A stretch of DNA of 64,000 bases from Nocardioides pantholopis (GTDB lineage Bacteria > Actinomycetota > Actinomycetes > Propionibacteriales > Nocardioidaceae). The notes beneath the pieces were generated by a model, which had not been told where the DNA came from, ran no database searches, and saw nothing but the letters and a program-made list of their open reading frames with translations. Of the stretch, positions 25,371 through 32,818 are shown piece after piece. The position numbers and the translations under genes were made by a program. The stretch lies in contig NZ_CP033324.1 of assembly GCF_003710085.1 (NCBI RefSeq), positions 682,001 through 746,000 on the forward strand. The letters are read 5' to 3'. Numbering within the stretch: the first letter of the stretch is position 1; every line of letters starts with the position of its first letter.

Positions 25371-26926
25371 GCGGGCATCTCCTCGAGGAACTCGTCGGCA
25401 GTGGAGCCGGAAGTGGAGCCGGAAGTGGAGCCGGATGTGGGGGCCGGCCGCGGCGCGCGGACGTCGTACGCCGCGACGTCGAACTCGGCCAGGACCGCGC
25501 GCAGGTTGAAGGTCGAGCGCGGCCACAGCGTGGTGTTGCGGCCGTGCTCGTCGAGGTACCAGCTCGAGCAGCCGCCGGTGCTCCACACGGTGCGGGCCAT
25601 CCGGCGCTGCAGGCGCTGGTTCCAGGCGTCGGTGGCGTCCTGGTGCGGCTCGACCGCGGCGTACCGGTGCTCGCGCATGGTGCGGATCGCCTCCCGGATG
25701 TAGCGCACCTGGGACTCGATGACGAAGACCATGCTGGAGTGCCCGAGCCCGGTGTTGGGCCCGACGATGAGGAAGAGGTTGGGGAAGCCGGGCACCGTGG
25801 TGCCCTTGTATGCAGTCATCCCGCGCTCGGCCCACACCTCGGCCAGGGACCGGCCCTCGCGGCCGGTGACCTGCGCGGCGATCGGCAGGTCGGTGGTGTG
25901 GAAGCCGGTGGCCACGACGAGGACGTCGACCGGCCGCTCGGTGCCGTCGGCGGTGACGATCCCGGTGGGGGTGACAGCGGCGATCCGGTCGGTCACGAGC
26001 TCGACGTTCTCCGCGGCGAGGGCCGGGTAGTAGGCGTTGGAGATCAGCACCCGCTTGCAGCCGAGCTCGTAGTCGGGGGTGACCTTGTCGCGCAGCCCGG
26101 GGTCCTTGATGCCCCGGGCGATGTTGGCCTCGGCCAGCCGGCGGGCCGGCCAGGCGATCCGGGGCGCGACGGTGAACGCCGGGACGTAGGTCTCGCGGGC
26201 CCAGTACACCCCCGTGCGGTAGAGCCGGCGCAGGGCCGGCAGGTGGCGCAGCCCGAGGCGCTCGAGCCGGGTGTAGGGGCGGTCGCTGCGCGGGATGACC
26301 CACGGGGGCGTGCGCTGGTAGACGTCGAGGTGGCCGGCGACCTTCTGGATCTCGGGGACGATCTGGATCGCGGAGGCGCCGGTGCCGATGACCGCGACCC
26401 GCTTGCCGGTGAGGTCGACGTCGTGGCGCCACCGGGCGGAGTGGAACACCTCGCCGCCGAAGTCCTCGATGCCGGGGATGTCGGGCAGCTTCGGTGCGGA
26501 CAGGCCGCCGGAGCCGACGACGAGGTTGCGGGCCCGGACGGTGCCGGCCGAGGTGGTGACCACCCAGCGCTGCTGCCCTTCGTCCCAGCAGGCGTCCTCG
26601 ACGGTGGTGTCGAAGACGAACCGGTCCAGGGTCCCGGACTCGCGGGCGACCCGCTGGATGTAGGCCTGGATCTCGGGCTGGAAGGAGTAGGAGCGGGTCC
26701 AGTCCGGGTTGGGGGCGAACGAGAACGAGTACAGCTGGCTGGGCACGTCGCAGGCGGCGCCGGGGTAGGTGTTGTCGCGCCAGGTGCCGCCGACGTCGGC
26801 GCCCTTCTCGACGACGAGGAAGTCGCGCTCGCCGTCCTCGTCGAGCTTGACGGCGGTGCACAGGCCGGCGAAGCCCGCGCCGACAACGAGGTGCTCGACG
26901 GTCTCCGGCAGGGAACGATCACTCAT
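25367..26926 (-). CDS. flavin-containing (Baeyer-Villiger type) monooxygenase
   Basis: A 519-residue NADPH/FAD-dependent monooxygenase. The FAD site GAGFAG (16-21), the Baeyer-Villiger fingerprint FxGxxxHxxxW (F156, G158, H162, W166) and the NADPH site GTGASA (181-186) are in the normal order. Substrates may be ketones, steroids or lipids; none is indicated. The C-terminus has a Ser-Gly-Ser-Thr repeat encoded by a 12-bp tandem repeat. A TACGGT -10 box (complement of 26933-26938) ends 6 bases before the ATG. A divergent TetR gene shares the 49-bp promoter region, so substrate-induced derepression is likely. Confidence 0.93.
   Translation of the reverse strand: MSDRSLPETVEHLVVGAGFAGLCTAVKLDEDGERDFLVVEKGADVGGTWRDNTYPGAACDVPSQLYSFSFAPNPDWTRSYSFQPEIQAYIQRVARESGTLDRFVFDTTVEDACWDEGQQRWVVTTSAGTVRARNLVVGSGGLSAPKLPDIPGIEDFGGEVFHSARWRHDVDLTGKRVAVIGTGASAIQIVPEIQKVAGHLDVYQRTPPWVIPRSDRPYTRLERLGLRHLPALRRLYRTGVYWARETYVPAFTVAPRIAWPARRLAEANIARGIKDPGLRDKVTPDYELGCKRVLISNAYYPALAAENVELVTDRIAAVTPTGIVTADGTERPVDVLVVATGFHTTDLPIAAQVTGREGRSLAEVWAERGMTAYKGTTVPGFPNLFLIVGPNTGLGHSSMVFVIESQVRYIREAIRTMREHRYAAVEPHQDATDAWNQRLQRRMARTVWSTGGCSSWYLDEHGRNTTLWPRSTFNLRAVLAEFDVAAYDVRAPRPAPTSGSTSGSTSGSTADEFLEEMPA
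25401..25436. repeat. 12-bp tandem repeat, three copies
   Basis: Three adjacent copies of GTGGAGCCGGAA/T encode the Ser-Gly-Ser-Thr repeats near the end of the monooxygenase. Copy number in such runs is likely variable. Confidence 0.8.
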
Positions 26927-26938
26927 CCGGCGACCGTA

Positions 26939-26968
26939 TTGCCGTTATTGAACATGTGTCAATAGAAT
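26939..26968. promoter_or_regulatory. divergent promoter with TetR-type operator candidate
   Basis: In this AT-rich spacer, TATTGA and TCAATA form an inverted repeat (26946-26964, 7-base centre). It lies between a TTGCCG -35 (26939-26944) and a TAGAAT -10 (26963-26968) serving the TetR gene, and also next to the TACGGT -10 box of the monooxygenase gene. A repressor bound here would cover both promoters. Confidence 0.65.
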
Positions 26969-26975
26969 CGGTGAC

Positions 26976-27566
26976 GTGACCAGCACCCGGACCCGCCTGA
27001 CCCCGGAGCAGCGGCGCGGCCAGCTCCTCGACCTCGGGGTGCGGCTGCTCGCGACCCGGCCGCTCGACGAGCTGAGCATCGACGTCCTGGCCGAGGAGGC
27101 CGGGATCTCCCGGGGGCTGCTCTACCACTACTTCGGCAACAAGCACGCCTTCCACGAGGCAGTCGTCCGGCACGCCGCCGACGACCTCATCGCCCAGACC
27201 GCGCCCCCGGCCAGCGGCCCGCCGCTGGAGCGGCTGCTGACCTCGGTCACGGCGTACGTCGACTACGTGATCGCGAACCGCGAGGGCTACCTCTCCCTGG
27301 TCCGCGCGGCCGCCGGCGGCAACGACCGGCTGCGGGAGATCTACGAGGAGGCGCGCGCGGTCCTCACCGACCGGGTCTTCCGCGAGGACCCCGAGGGCCA
27401 CATCCTGCTCGACACCCCCGCCGCCCGGCTGCTGGTCCGCGGCTGGTCGGCGCTGACCGAGGAGCTGGTCCTCACCTGGGCCGACGACCCCGCCGGCGTC
27501 ACCCGCGAGGAGCTGCTCGACCTGATCGCCGGCTCGCTGCCGGCCGTGGCGGCCCTGGCGCGGTGA
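26976..27566 (+). CDS. TetR/AcrR-family transcriptional regulator
   Basis: A 196-residue regulator with an N-terminal TetR helix-turn-helix (LSIDVLAEEAGISRGLLYHYFGNKHAFHEAVV, about 35-66) and a helical ligand-binding domain. It is divergent from the monooxygenase operon and is its likely repressor, autoregulating at the shared palindrome. The GTG at 26976 is used because the TAGAAT -10 box ends 7 bases upstream, giving a leaderless mRNA. The inducing ligand is unknown but is probably a substrate of the monooxygenase pathway. Confidence 0.92.
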   Translation: MTSTRTRLTPEQRRGQLLDLGVRLLATRPLDELSIDVLAEEAGISRGLLYHYFGNKHAFHEAVVRHAADDLIAQTAPPASGPPLERLLTSVTAYVDYVIANREGYLSLVRAAAGGNDRLREIYEEARAVLTDRVFREDPEGHILLDTPAARLLVRGWSALTEELVLTWADDPAGVTREELLDLIAGSLPAVAALAR

Positions 27567-27593
27567 GGGGGCGGATCCGGCCCGCTCGCGGCT

Positions 27594-28871
27594 TCAGCGG
27601 TTGACGACCGCCGCCAGCTGGTCCAGGCCCCAGTCGAGGTCCTCGGCCGCGACCACCAGCGGAGGCGCCAGCCGGATCGTGGAGCCGTGGGTGTCCTTGG
27701 CCAGCACGCCCCGGGTCATCAGTGCCTCGCAGACCGCCCGGCCGGTGCCGATCGCCGGGTCGACGTCGACGCCGGCCCACAGCCCGCGGGTGCGGATGGC
27801 GAGCACGCCGTGCCCGACCAGCGCCTCGAGCCGCCGGCGCATGAGCACGCCCAGCTCGGCGGCGCGGGCCTGGTGCTCGCCGGTGGCGAGCAGCCCCACG
27901 ACCGCGTGCCCGACCGCGCACGCCAGCGGGTTGCCCCCGAACGTCGACCCGTGCTGCCCGGGGCGCAGCACGCCCAGGACGTCGCGGTCGGCCACGACCG
28001 CGGAGACCGGCACGATGCCGCCGCCGAGCGCCTTGCCCAGGATGTAGACGTCCGGGACCACGTCCTCGTGGTCGCAGGCGAAGGTGCGCCCGGTGCGGCC
28101 GAGGCCGGACTGGATCTCGTCGGCGAGGAGCAGGACCGACTCGCGGGTGCACACCTCGCGAACGCCGCGCAGGTAGCCGTCCGGCGGGATGACGACGCCG
28201 CCCTCGCCCTGGATCGGCTCGACCAGGACCCCCACGGTGTTCTCGGTGACGGCGGCCTCGAGGGCGGCCAGGTCGCCGTACGGCACCATCACGAAGCCGG
28301 GGGTGAACGGGCCGAAGCCCCCGTGGGCGTCCGGGTCGTCGGAGAACCCGACGATCGTGGTCGTGCGGCCGTGGAAGTTGCCCGACATTACGATGATCTC
28401 GGCGGCACCGGGCGCGACGCCCTTGACCTCGTAGCCCCACTTGCGGGCGACCTTGATCGCGGTCTCGACCGCCTCGGCGCCCGTGTTCATCGGGAGCACG
28501 AGGTCCTTCCCGCACAGGTCGCCCAGGGCGGCGCAGAACGCGGCGAACCGGTCGTGCACGAAGGCGCGGCTGGTCAGCGTCAGCCGGTCCAGCTGCTCGT
28601 GCGCCACCTGCAGCAGCGCTGGGTGTCCGTGGCCGAAGTTGAGGGCGGAGTAGCCCGCGAGCAGGTCGAGGAAGCGGCGGCCCTCGAGGTCGGTCATCCA
28701 GGCGCCCTCGGCATGCTCGACCACCACCGGCAGCGGGTGGTAGTTGTGCGCGGTGCGCGCCTCGGCTCGGCGGAACTCGCCGGCCGAGCTCGCCGACCCC
28801 ACCGGCCCCGCCGAGCTCACCGACTCGATCGAGCCGGCCGTGCTCAGGATGTCGACCCCGGGTGCCCTCAT
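27594..28871 (-). CDS. rocD: ornithine aminotransferase (ornithine-oxo-acid transaminase)
   Basis: A 425-residue class III PLP aminotransferase converting ornithine and a 2-oxoacid to glutamate-5-semialdehyde. Typical features are NTGAEAVETAIKVARKWGYEVKG, the Asp of LLLADEIQSGLGRTG and the PLP lysine K280 (YILGKALGGG). The ornithine-specific N-terminal context NYHPLPVVVEHAEGAW is present. The ATG at 28871 has GAGGAGG upstream, which is preferred over a start 20 codons earlier that would include a palindromic operator. The first 30 residues are a Ser/Gly-rich, non-conserved extension. No arginase or dimethylargininase gene is adjacent. Confidence 0.92.
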   Translation of the reverse strand: MRAPGVDILSTAGSIESVSSAGPVGSASSAGEFRRAEARTAHNYHPLPVVVEHAEGAWMTDLEGRRFLDLLAGYSALNFGHGHPALLQVAHEQLDRLTLTSRAFVHDRFAAFCAALGDLCGKDLVLPMNTGAEAVETAIKVARKWGYEVKGVAPGAAEIIVMSGNFHGRTTTIVGFSDDPDAHGGFGPFTPGFVMVPYGDLAALEAAVTENTVGVLVEPIQGEGGVVIPPDGYLRGVREVCTRESVLLLADEIQSGLGRTGRTFACDHEDVVPDVYILGKALGGGIVPVSAVVADRDVLGVLRPGQHGSTFGGNPLACAVGHAVVGLLATGEHQARAAELGVLMRRRLEALVGHGVLAIRTRGLWAGVDVDPAIGTGRAVCEALMTRGVLAKDTHGSTIRLAPPLVVAAEDLDWGLDQLAAVVNR

Positions 28872-28918
28872 GCGTGCCTCCTCGTCGCCGGCCCGTCCGG
28901 GCTCGGCAGGATGGTCAG

Positions 28919-28933
28919 GATTGTCAGACAATC
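28919..28933. promoter_or_regulatory. palindromic operator candidate upstream of rocD
   Basis: GATTGTC-A-GACAATC is a perfect 7-bp inverted repeat with a one-base centre, 48 bases upstream of the rocD start. Its core fits TNGTNNNACNA, the half-site layout bound by GntR/FadR-type regulators. No such regulator gene is in the window. Confidence 0.55.
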
Positions 28934-29002
28934 TGCGGTGTCAGCGTAGCCGTCGGGCGCCCGGAAGCCGACCCCTTTGGGCCGACGGGTTCCCAGGGAT
29001 CC

Positions 29003-30475
29003 TCAGCGCGGGGCCGCGGGCGGCAGCGAGACCCGCACGGTGGTGTCGCCCGGCCTGCTGGTGAGCTCGACCCGGCCGCCGTGGGCGGACACGATCGCCT
29101 GCACCAGGGCCAGCCCCAGGCCGACGCCGCCGGCGCGGTTGCGGGAGGCGTCGCCCCGGACGAACCGCTCGAACGCGCGCCCGGCCAGCTCCGGAGGGAA
29201 CCCCGGGCCGTCGTCGTGGACGGCGAACCCGGTCCCTCCGGGATCCGCGCCCCGGTACGCCGTCACGGTGACGGTGGTGCCGGCCGGGGTGTGCTTGCGG
29301 GCGTTGGTCAGCAGGTTGGTCACCACCTGGTGCAGCCGGTGCTCGTCGCCCAGCACCTCCACCGACTCCGCCGGCAGCTCCAGGCGCCAGCGGTGCTCGG
29401 GTGCCACCACCTGGGCGTCGGCGACCGCCTCGAGCAGCAGCCGGGTCAGGTCGACGGGCGTCCGCTCCAGCGGCCGCCCGGAGTCCAGGCGGGCCAGCAG
29501 CAGCAGGTCCTCGACCAGCGACGTCATCCGCCGCGACTCCTCCTCGACCTTGGCCAGCGCGGTCCGCGCCGCCGCTGCGTCGTCGGGACGGCGGCGGGCG
29601 AGCTCGGCGTACCCGGCGATCGTCGCCAGCGGGGTGCGCAGCTCGTGGGAGGCGTCGGCGACGAACTGGCGCACCTGCTGCTCGCTGTGCTGTCGGTCGG
29701 CGAGCGCGGACTCGACGTGGTCGAGCAGCGTGTTCAGGGCAGCGCCCACCTGGCCCACCTCGGTGCGCGCGTCGGTGAGGCGCTCGGGCACCCGCTCGGT
29801 CAGGTGGATCTCGCCGGAGGCCAGCGGCAGCGCGGCGACCGCGTGGGCGGTGCTGGCCACCTCGTTGAGCGGCCGCAGCTGGCGGCGTACGACGAGCAGG
29901 CCGAGCACCGCCGCGGCGGCCACCGCGAGCAGGCCGAGGACGGCCTCCCAGCCGACCAGGCTGCGCAGGGTCCGGTCCACCTCGTCGGACGGCAGCGCGT
30001 AGACGACCCGGCCCCCCTCGACGTCCTCCGCGGCGGTGCGGTAGCCGCCCAGACCGCCGAGGTCGACCGAGCGCGGCGCGCCATCGACCTTCGCGAGCTC
30101 GTCGAGCAGGTCGTCGTCGAGGGCGGTGCTGATGGGGGCGCCCTCGGTGGTCGTCGAGATCCGACTGCCACCGCGGTCCCCGGAGTCGAGGTAGACCGCC
30201 CAGACCGTGCCCACGTCCTGGCCCAGGCCCGGACCCCGGCCGGGGCCGTCCTCGTCCCGCCCCGAGCCCCGGCCCGGGCCGTGCGGACCCGGTCCGTCCT
30301 CGGTCAGCGCGGCGACGGTGCGGTCCAGGCCGCGCTCGACCCGGTCGTCGAGCTGGTCGGTCAGGTAGTCGCGCATCGCCAGCGCCGTCGCGCCTCCCAT
30401 CAGCAGGGCGGCGACCGCGACCAGCGCCACGGTGGTGACCACCAGGCGCCAGGCCAGCGAGCGCGGCGAGCGCAT
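29003..30475 (-). CDS. two-component sensor histidine kinase
   Basis: A 490-residue membrane kinase with TM1 (about 12-34), an extracellular sensor (about 36-175) holding a Gly/Pro/Asp-rich insert at 60-86, TM2 (176-197), and HAMP. Next come the phosphoacceptor H277 in FVADASHELRTPL and the ATPase domain with NLLTNARKHTP, DDGPGFP and GVGLGLALV. It should phosphorylate the response regulator encoded just upstream in the same operon. The signal is unknown. The ATG at 30475 is chosen; a GTG at 30487 is an alternative. Both sit only 2-14 bases from the regulator stop. Confidence 0.93.
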   Translation of the reverse strand: MRSPRSLAWRLVVTTVALVAVAALLMGGATALAMRDYLTDQLDDRVERGLDRTVAALTEDGPGPHGPGRGSGRDEDGPGRGPGLGQDVGTVWAVYLDSGDRGGSRISTTTEGAPISTALDDDLLDELAKVDGAPRSVDLGGLGGYRTAAEDVEGGRVVYALPSDEVDRTLRSLVGWEAVLGLLAVAAAAVLGLLVVRRQLRPLNEVASTAHAVAALPLASGEIHLTERVPERLTDARTEVGQVGAALNTLLDHVESALADRQHSEQQVRQFVADASHELRTPLATIAGYAELARRRPDDAAAARTALAKVEEESRRMTSLVEDLLLLARLDSGRPLERTPVDLTRLLLEAVADAQVVAPEHRWRLELPAESVEVLGDEHRLHQVVTNLLTNARKHTPAGTTVTVTAYRGADPGGTGFAVHDDGPGFPPELAGRAFERFVRGDASRNRAGGVGLGLALVQAIVSAHGGRVELTSRPGDTTVRVSLPPAAPR

Positions 30476-30489
30476 CAGTCCCGGCACCC

Positions 30490-31209
30490 TCACGTGGCCG
30501 GCTTCAGGACGTAGCCGGCACCGCGCATGGTGTGGATCATCGGCGCACGGCCGGCGTCGATCTTCTTGCGCAGGTAGGAGATGTAGAGCTCCACGACGTT
30601 CGCCTGGCCGCCGAAGTCGTAGTTCCAGACCCGGTCCAGGATCTGGGCCTTGCTGAGCACCCGCCGCGGGTTGCGCATCAGGTAGCGCAGCAGCTCGAAC
30701 TCGGTTGCTGTCAGGTTGATCTCCTCGCCGCCGCGGAAGACCTCGTGGCTGTCCTCGTCCAGGGTGAGGTCGCCGACCACCAGCACCGAGGAGGACTGCG
30801 CCTGCTGGGCACCGGCCCGGCGGACCAGGGCGCGCAGCCGGGCGACCAGCTCCTCCAACGAGAACGGCTTGGTGACGTAGTCGTCGCCGCCCGCCGTCAG
30901 GCCGGCGACCCGGTCCTCGACGGCGTCGCGCGCGGTCAGGAACACGACCGGCAGGTTCGGGTCGGTGGCCCGCATCCGGCGCAGCACCTCCAGCCCGTCC
31001 AGGTCGGGCAGCATGATGTCGAGGACTACCGCGTCGGGGCGCAGCTCCCGGGCGATCGCGACGGCCCGGGCGCCGGTGTGCGCGGTCTCGACCCGCCAGC
31101 CCTCGTAGCGCAGCGCCATCGAGACGAGCTCGGCGAGGTTCTCCTCGTCGTCGACCACCAGGATGCGCAGCGGGGACCCGTCGGCGCGGGTGAGGTCGGA
31201 AGCAGCCAT
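30490..31209 (-). CDS. OmpR/PhoB-family response regulator
   Basis: A 239-residue DNA-binding response regulator. The receiver domain has acidic D20/D21, the phosphoacceptor D64 (VVLDIMLPDLDG) and the conserved Lys of VTKPFSLEEL. The C-terminal winged helix carries LTATEFELLRYLMRNPRRVLSKAQILDRVWNYDF. It precedes its partner kinase with a 14-base gap, forming an operon. It resembles the actinobacterial group with LRKKIDAGRAPMIHTMRGAGYVLKPA ends. A CACAGT box lies 6 bases upstream of the ATG. Target genes cannot be deduced. Confidence 0.95.
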   Translation of the reverse strand: MAASDLTRADGSPLRILVVDDEENLAELVSMALRYEGWRVETAHTGARAVAIARELRPDAVVLDIMLPDLDGLEVLRRMRATDPNLPVVFLTARDAVEDRVAGLTAGGDDYVTKPFSLEELVARLRALVRRAGAQQAQSSSVLVVGDLTLDEDSHEVFRGGEEINLTATEFELLRYLMRNPRRVLSKAQILDRVWNYDFGGQANVVELYISYLRKKIDAGRAPMIHTMRGAGYVLKPAT

Positions 31210-31266
31210 GACTCCACTGTGCCTGCGTCGGCTGTGGATGTCCTGTGGCCGGTGTCCGGCCCGGTG

Positions 31267-32127
31267 TCAGGGGCGGCCCTGGCGGTAGCGGTGGGGCGGC
31301 ACCCCGACCAGCCGGGTGAAGTCGCGGGTGAAGTGGGCCTGGTCGTACCAGCCGTGTTCGGCGGCCAGGTCGGCCAGCGAGCCGGCGTACCCGGCGTCGA
31401 GGGCGGTGACGACGTCGTGCATCCGGTAGCGGGCCAGCACCCACTTGGGGCTGGCGCCGACGTAGCGGGCGAAGAGCCGCTCGACCTGGCGCCGGGAGAC
31501 GGCGTGGCGCTCCTCCAGCTGGGCGACCCGGACCAGGGACCGGTCGCGGAGCAGGTCCGTGACCAGGCGCAGCACCGTGTCGTAGCCGGGGTCGTAGCCG
31601 GGGTCGGGGGAGGCGCCGCGGCGCTCGGCCAGCCCGAGCAGAGCGCGGTCGGCGACGCCGGCGGCCGCCGCCGGGGCCTGCCGGCCGTCCAGGACCCGCA
31701 GGGCGTCGACCACCGGCGCCGGCAGCAGCTCGGCGGCGGGCCGCAGCCGGTCGGTGAGGGCACGGGCCTCCAGCCCGGCCAGCGCGGCCAGGCCGCCGGG
31801 GCGGAACTTCACGCCGAGCACCCAGCCGCGGTCCGCGACCGGGACCTCGAAGCGCCGGGTGACGACGCCGGTGACCAGCACCCGCTCCGCCCCCACGCCG
31901 GGCCGGGGACGACCGAGCTCCACGCTGAGCGTGCACGCGGGGTGGGGCAGCGTCTGGCTGTGGAAGACGGTCCCGGGCGGGAGGTCCCAGCGCAGGCACC
32001 AGTGGTTCTCCACCCAGCGGTCCAGCCCTGGAGCGGGCAGCAGCCGCTCGACCGAGGCGTGCCGCGCGAACTCGGTCGGGCGCAGGATCCCGGCGCCGGT
32101 CGAGGTCGCGTTGGTCCTGGCCCGCAT
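31267..32127 (-). CDS. AraC-family transcriptional regulator
   Basis: A 286-residue regulator with an N-terminal DUF6597-like sensing region (ENHWCLRWDLPPG...HPACTLSVELG, GVKFRPGGLAALAG) and a C-terminal AraC double helix-turn-helix (VSRRQVERLFARYVGASPKWVLARYRMHDVV, then LADLAAEHGWYDQAHFTRDFTRLVGVPPHRYRQ). A short duplicated PGYDPGYD occurs in the linker. A TAGCAT -10 box (complement of 32134-32139) ends 6 bases before the ATG, implying a leaderless transcript. Targets are unknown; the divergent secreted-type gene is one possibility. Confidence 0.9.
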   Translation of the reverse strand: MRARTNATSTGAGILRPTEFARHASVERLLPAPGLDRWVENHWCLRWDLPPGTVFHSQTLPHPACTLSVELGRPRPGVGAERVLVTGVVTRRFEVPVADRGWVLGVKFRPGGLAALAGLEARALTDRLRPAAELLPAPVVDALRVLDGRQAPAAAAGVADRALLGLAERRGASPDPGYDPGYDTVLRLVTDLLRDRSLVRVAQLEERHAVSRRQVERLFARYVGASPKWVLARYRMHDVVTALDAGYAGSLADLAAEHGWYDQAHFTRDFTRLVGVPPHRYRQGRP

Positions 32128-32256
32128 CCTCGAATGCTAGGGACCAGCACCGACCGGCGCTCGGCGAAGGAACTGGTAGGTGCTGCACGGCTCGGTCACA
32201 GGCACCGCACAGGCTGCGGAGCCATCGTGGTGGACGTCAAGGAAAGGAGCCAGAGA

Positions 32257-32781
32257 ATGTCCCCCACGCCCCCCAGCACGCCCCCCACCGCCGCCCCCAA
32301 CCCGGGCCCGGGCCCGGCCGGAGCCCCCACCCCGCCGCCGGCCCAGGCGCCCGGCACCGCACCGGTCGCCCCCGCGGCCCAGAAGACCAAGCTGCGCGAC
32401 CGCTCGTTCGGGGCCCGCGCGACCGGCATCGTGGCTGTCGTCGCGCTGCTCGTCGGCGGCGGTCTCGGCGGCCTGATCGGCGCGGTCGCCGCTGACGACG
32501 ACGGCCCGGGCCCGGACCAGATGGGCGGCCCCGGCCACGGCCAGCACCAGTTCCCCGGCGGTGGCTCCGGCGGGTTCGGCGACCGTGGCCCCGACGGTGA
32601 CTCCGACCGGGGCTTCGACCACGGCCCGGGCGGATCCGACCAGGACTCCCAGGGCTGGCCCGACGGGTTCCCCGGTGAGGACGGCATGCCGGACACCGAG
32701 CCGGACACCACGCCGGACACGCCGGACACGCCGGACACCGAGGAGGACGTCACCCCGGAGACCCCCGGCTCGACGGCCTGA
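32257..32781 (+). CDS. Pro-rich single-pass membrane protein with Gly/Asp-rich tail
   Basis: A 174-residue protein of low complexity. It has a Pro/Thr/Ala-rich cytoplasmic N-terminus (1-45), a basic KTKLRDRSFGAR segment, one transmembrane helix (about 52-75; IVAVVALLVGGGLGGLIGAV), and an extracellular Gly/Asp/Pro tail with PDT repeats encoded by 9-bp repeats. It has no enzymatic motif. A GGAAAGGAG ribosome site lies 8-9 bases before the ATG. It is divergent from the AraC-type regulator and upstream of hrpA. The role is unknown. Confidence 0.65.
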   Translation: MSPTPPSTPPTAAPNPGPGPAGAPTPPPAQAPGTAPVAPAAQKTKLRDRSFGARATGIVAVVALLVGGGLGGLIGAVAADDDGPGPDQMGGPGHGQHQFPGGGSGGFGDRGPDGDSDRGFDHGPGGSDQDSQGWPDGFPGEDGMPDTEPDTTPDTPDTPDTEEDVTPETPGSTA

Positions 32782-32818
32782 GCGGTTCCTTCGCCGGTCT
32801 TGGCACAATGGCGCTGCC

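Noticed and set aside
25401-25436. CRISPR-like or transposon repeat
   Set aside because: Copies are directly adjacent without spacers and stay in frame as Ser-Gly-Ser-Thr; an ordinary coding minisatellite.
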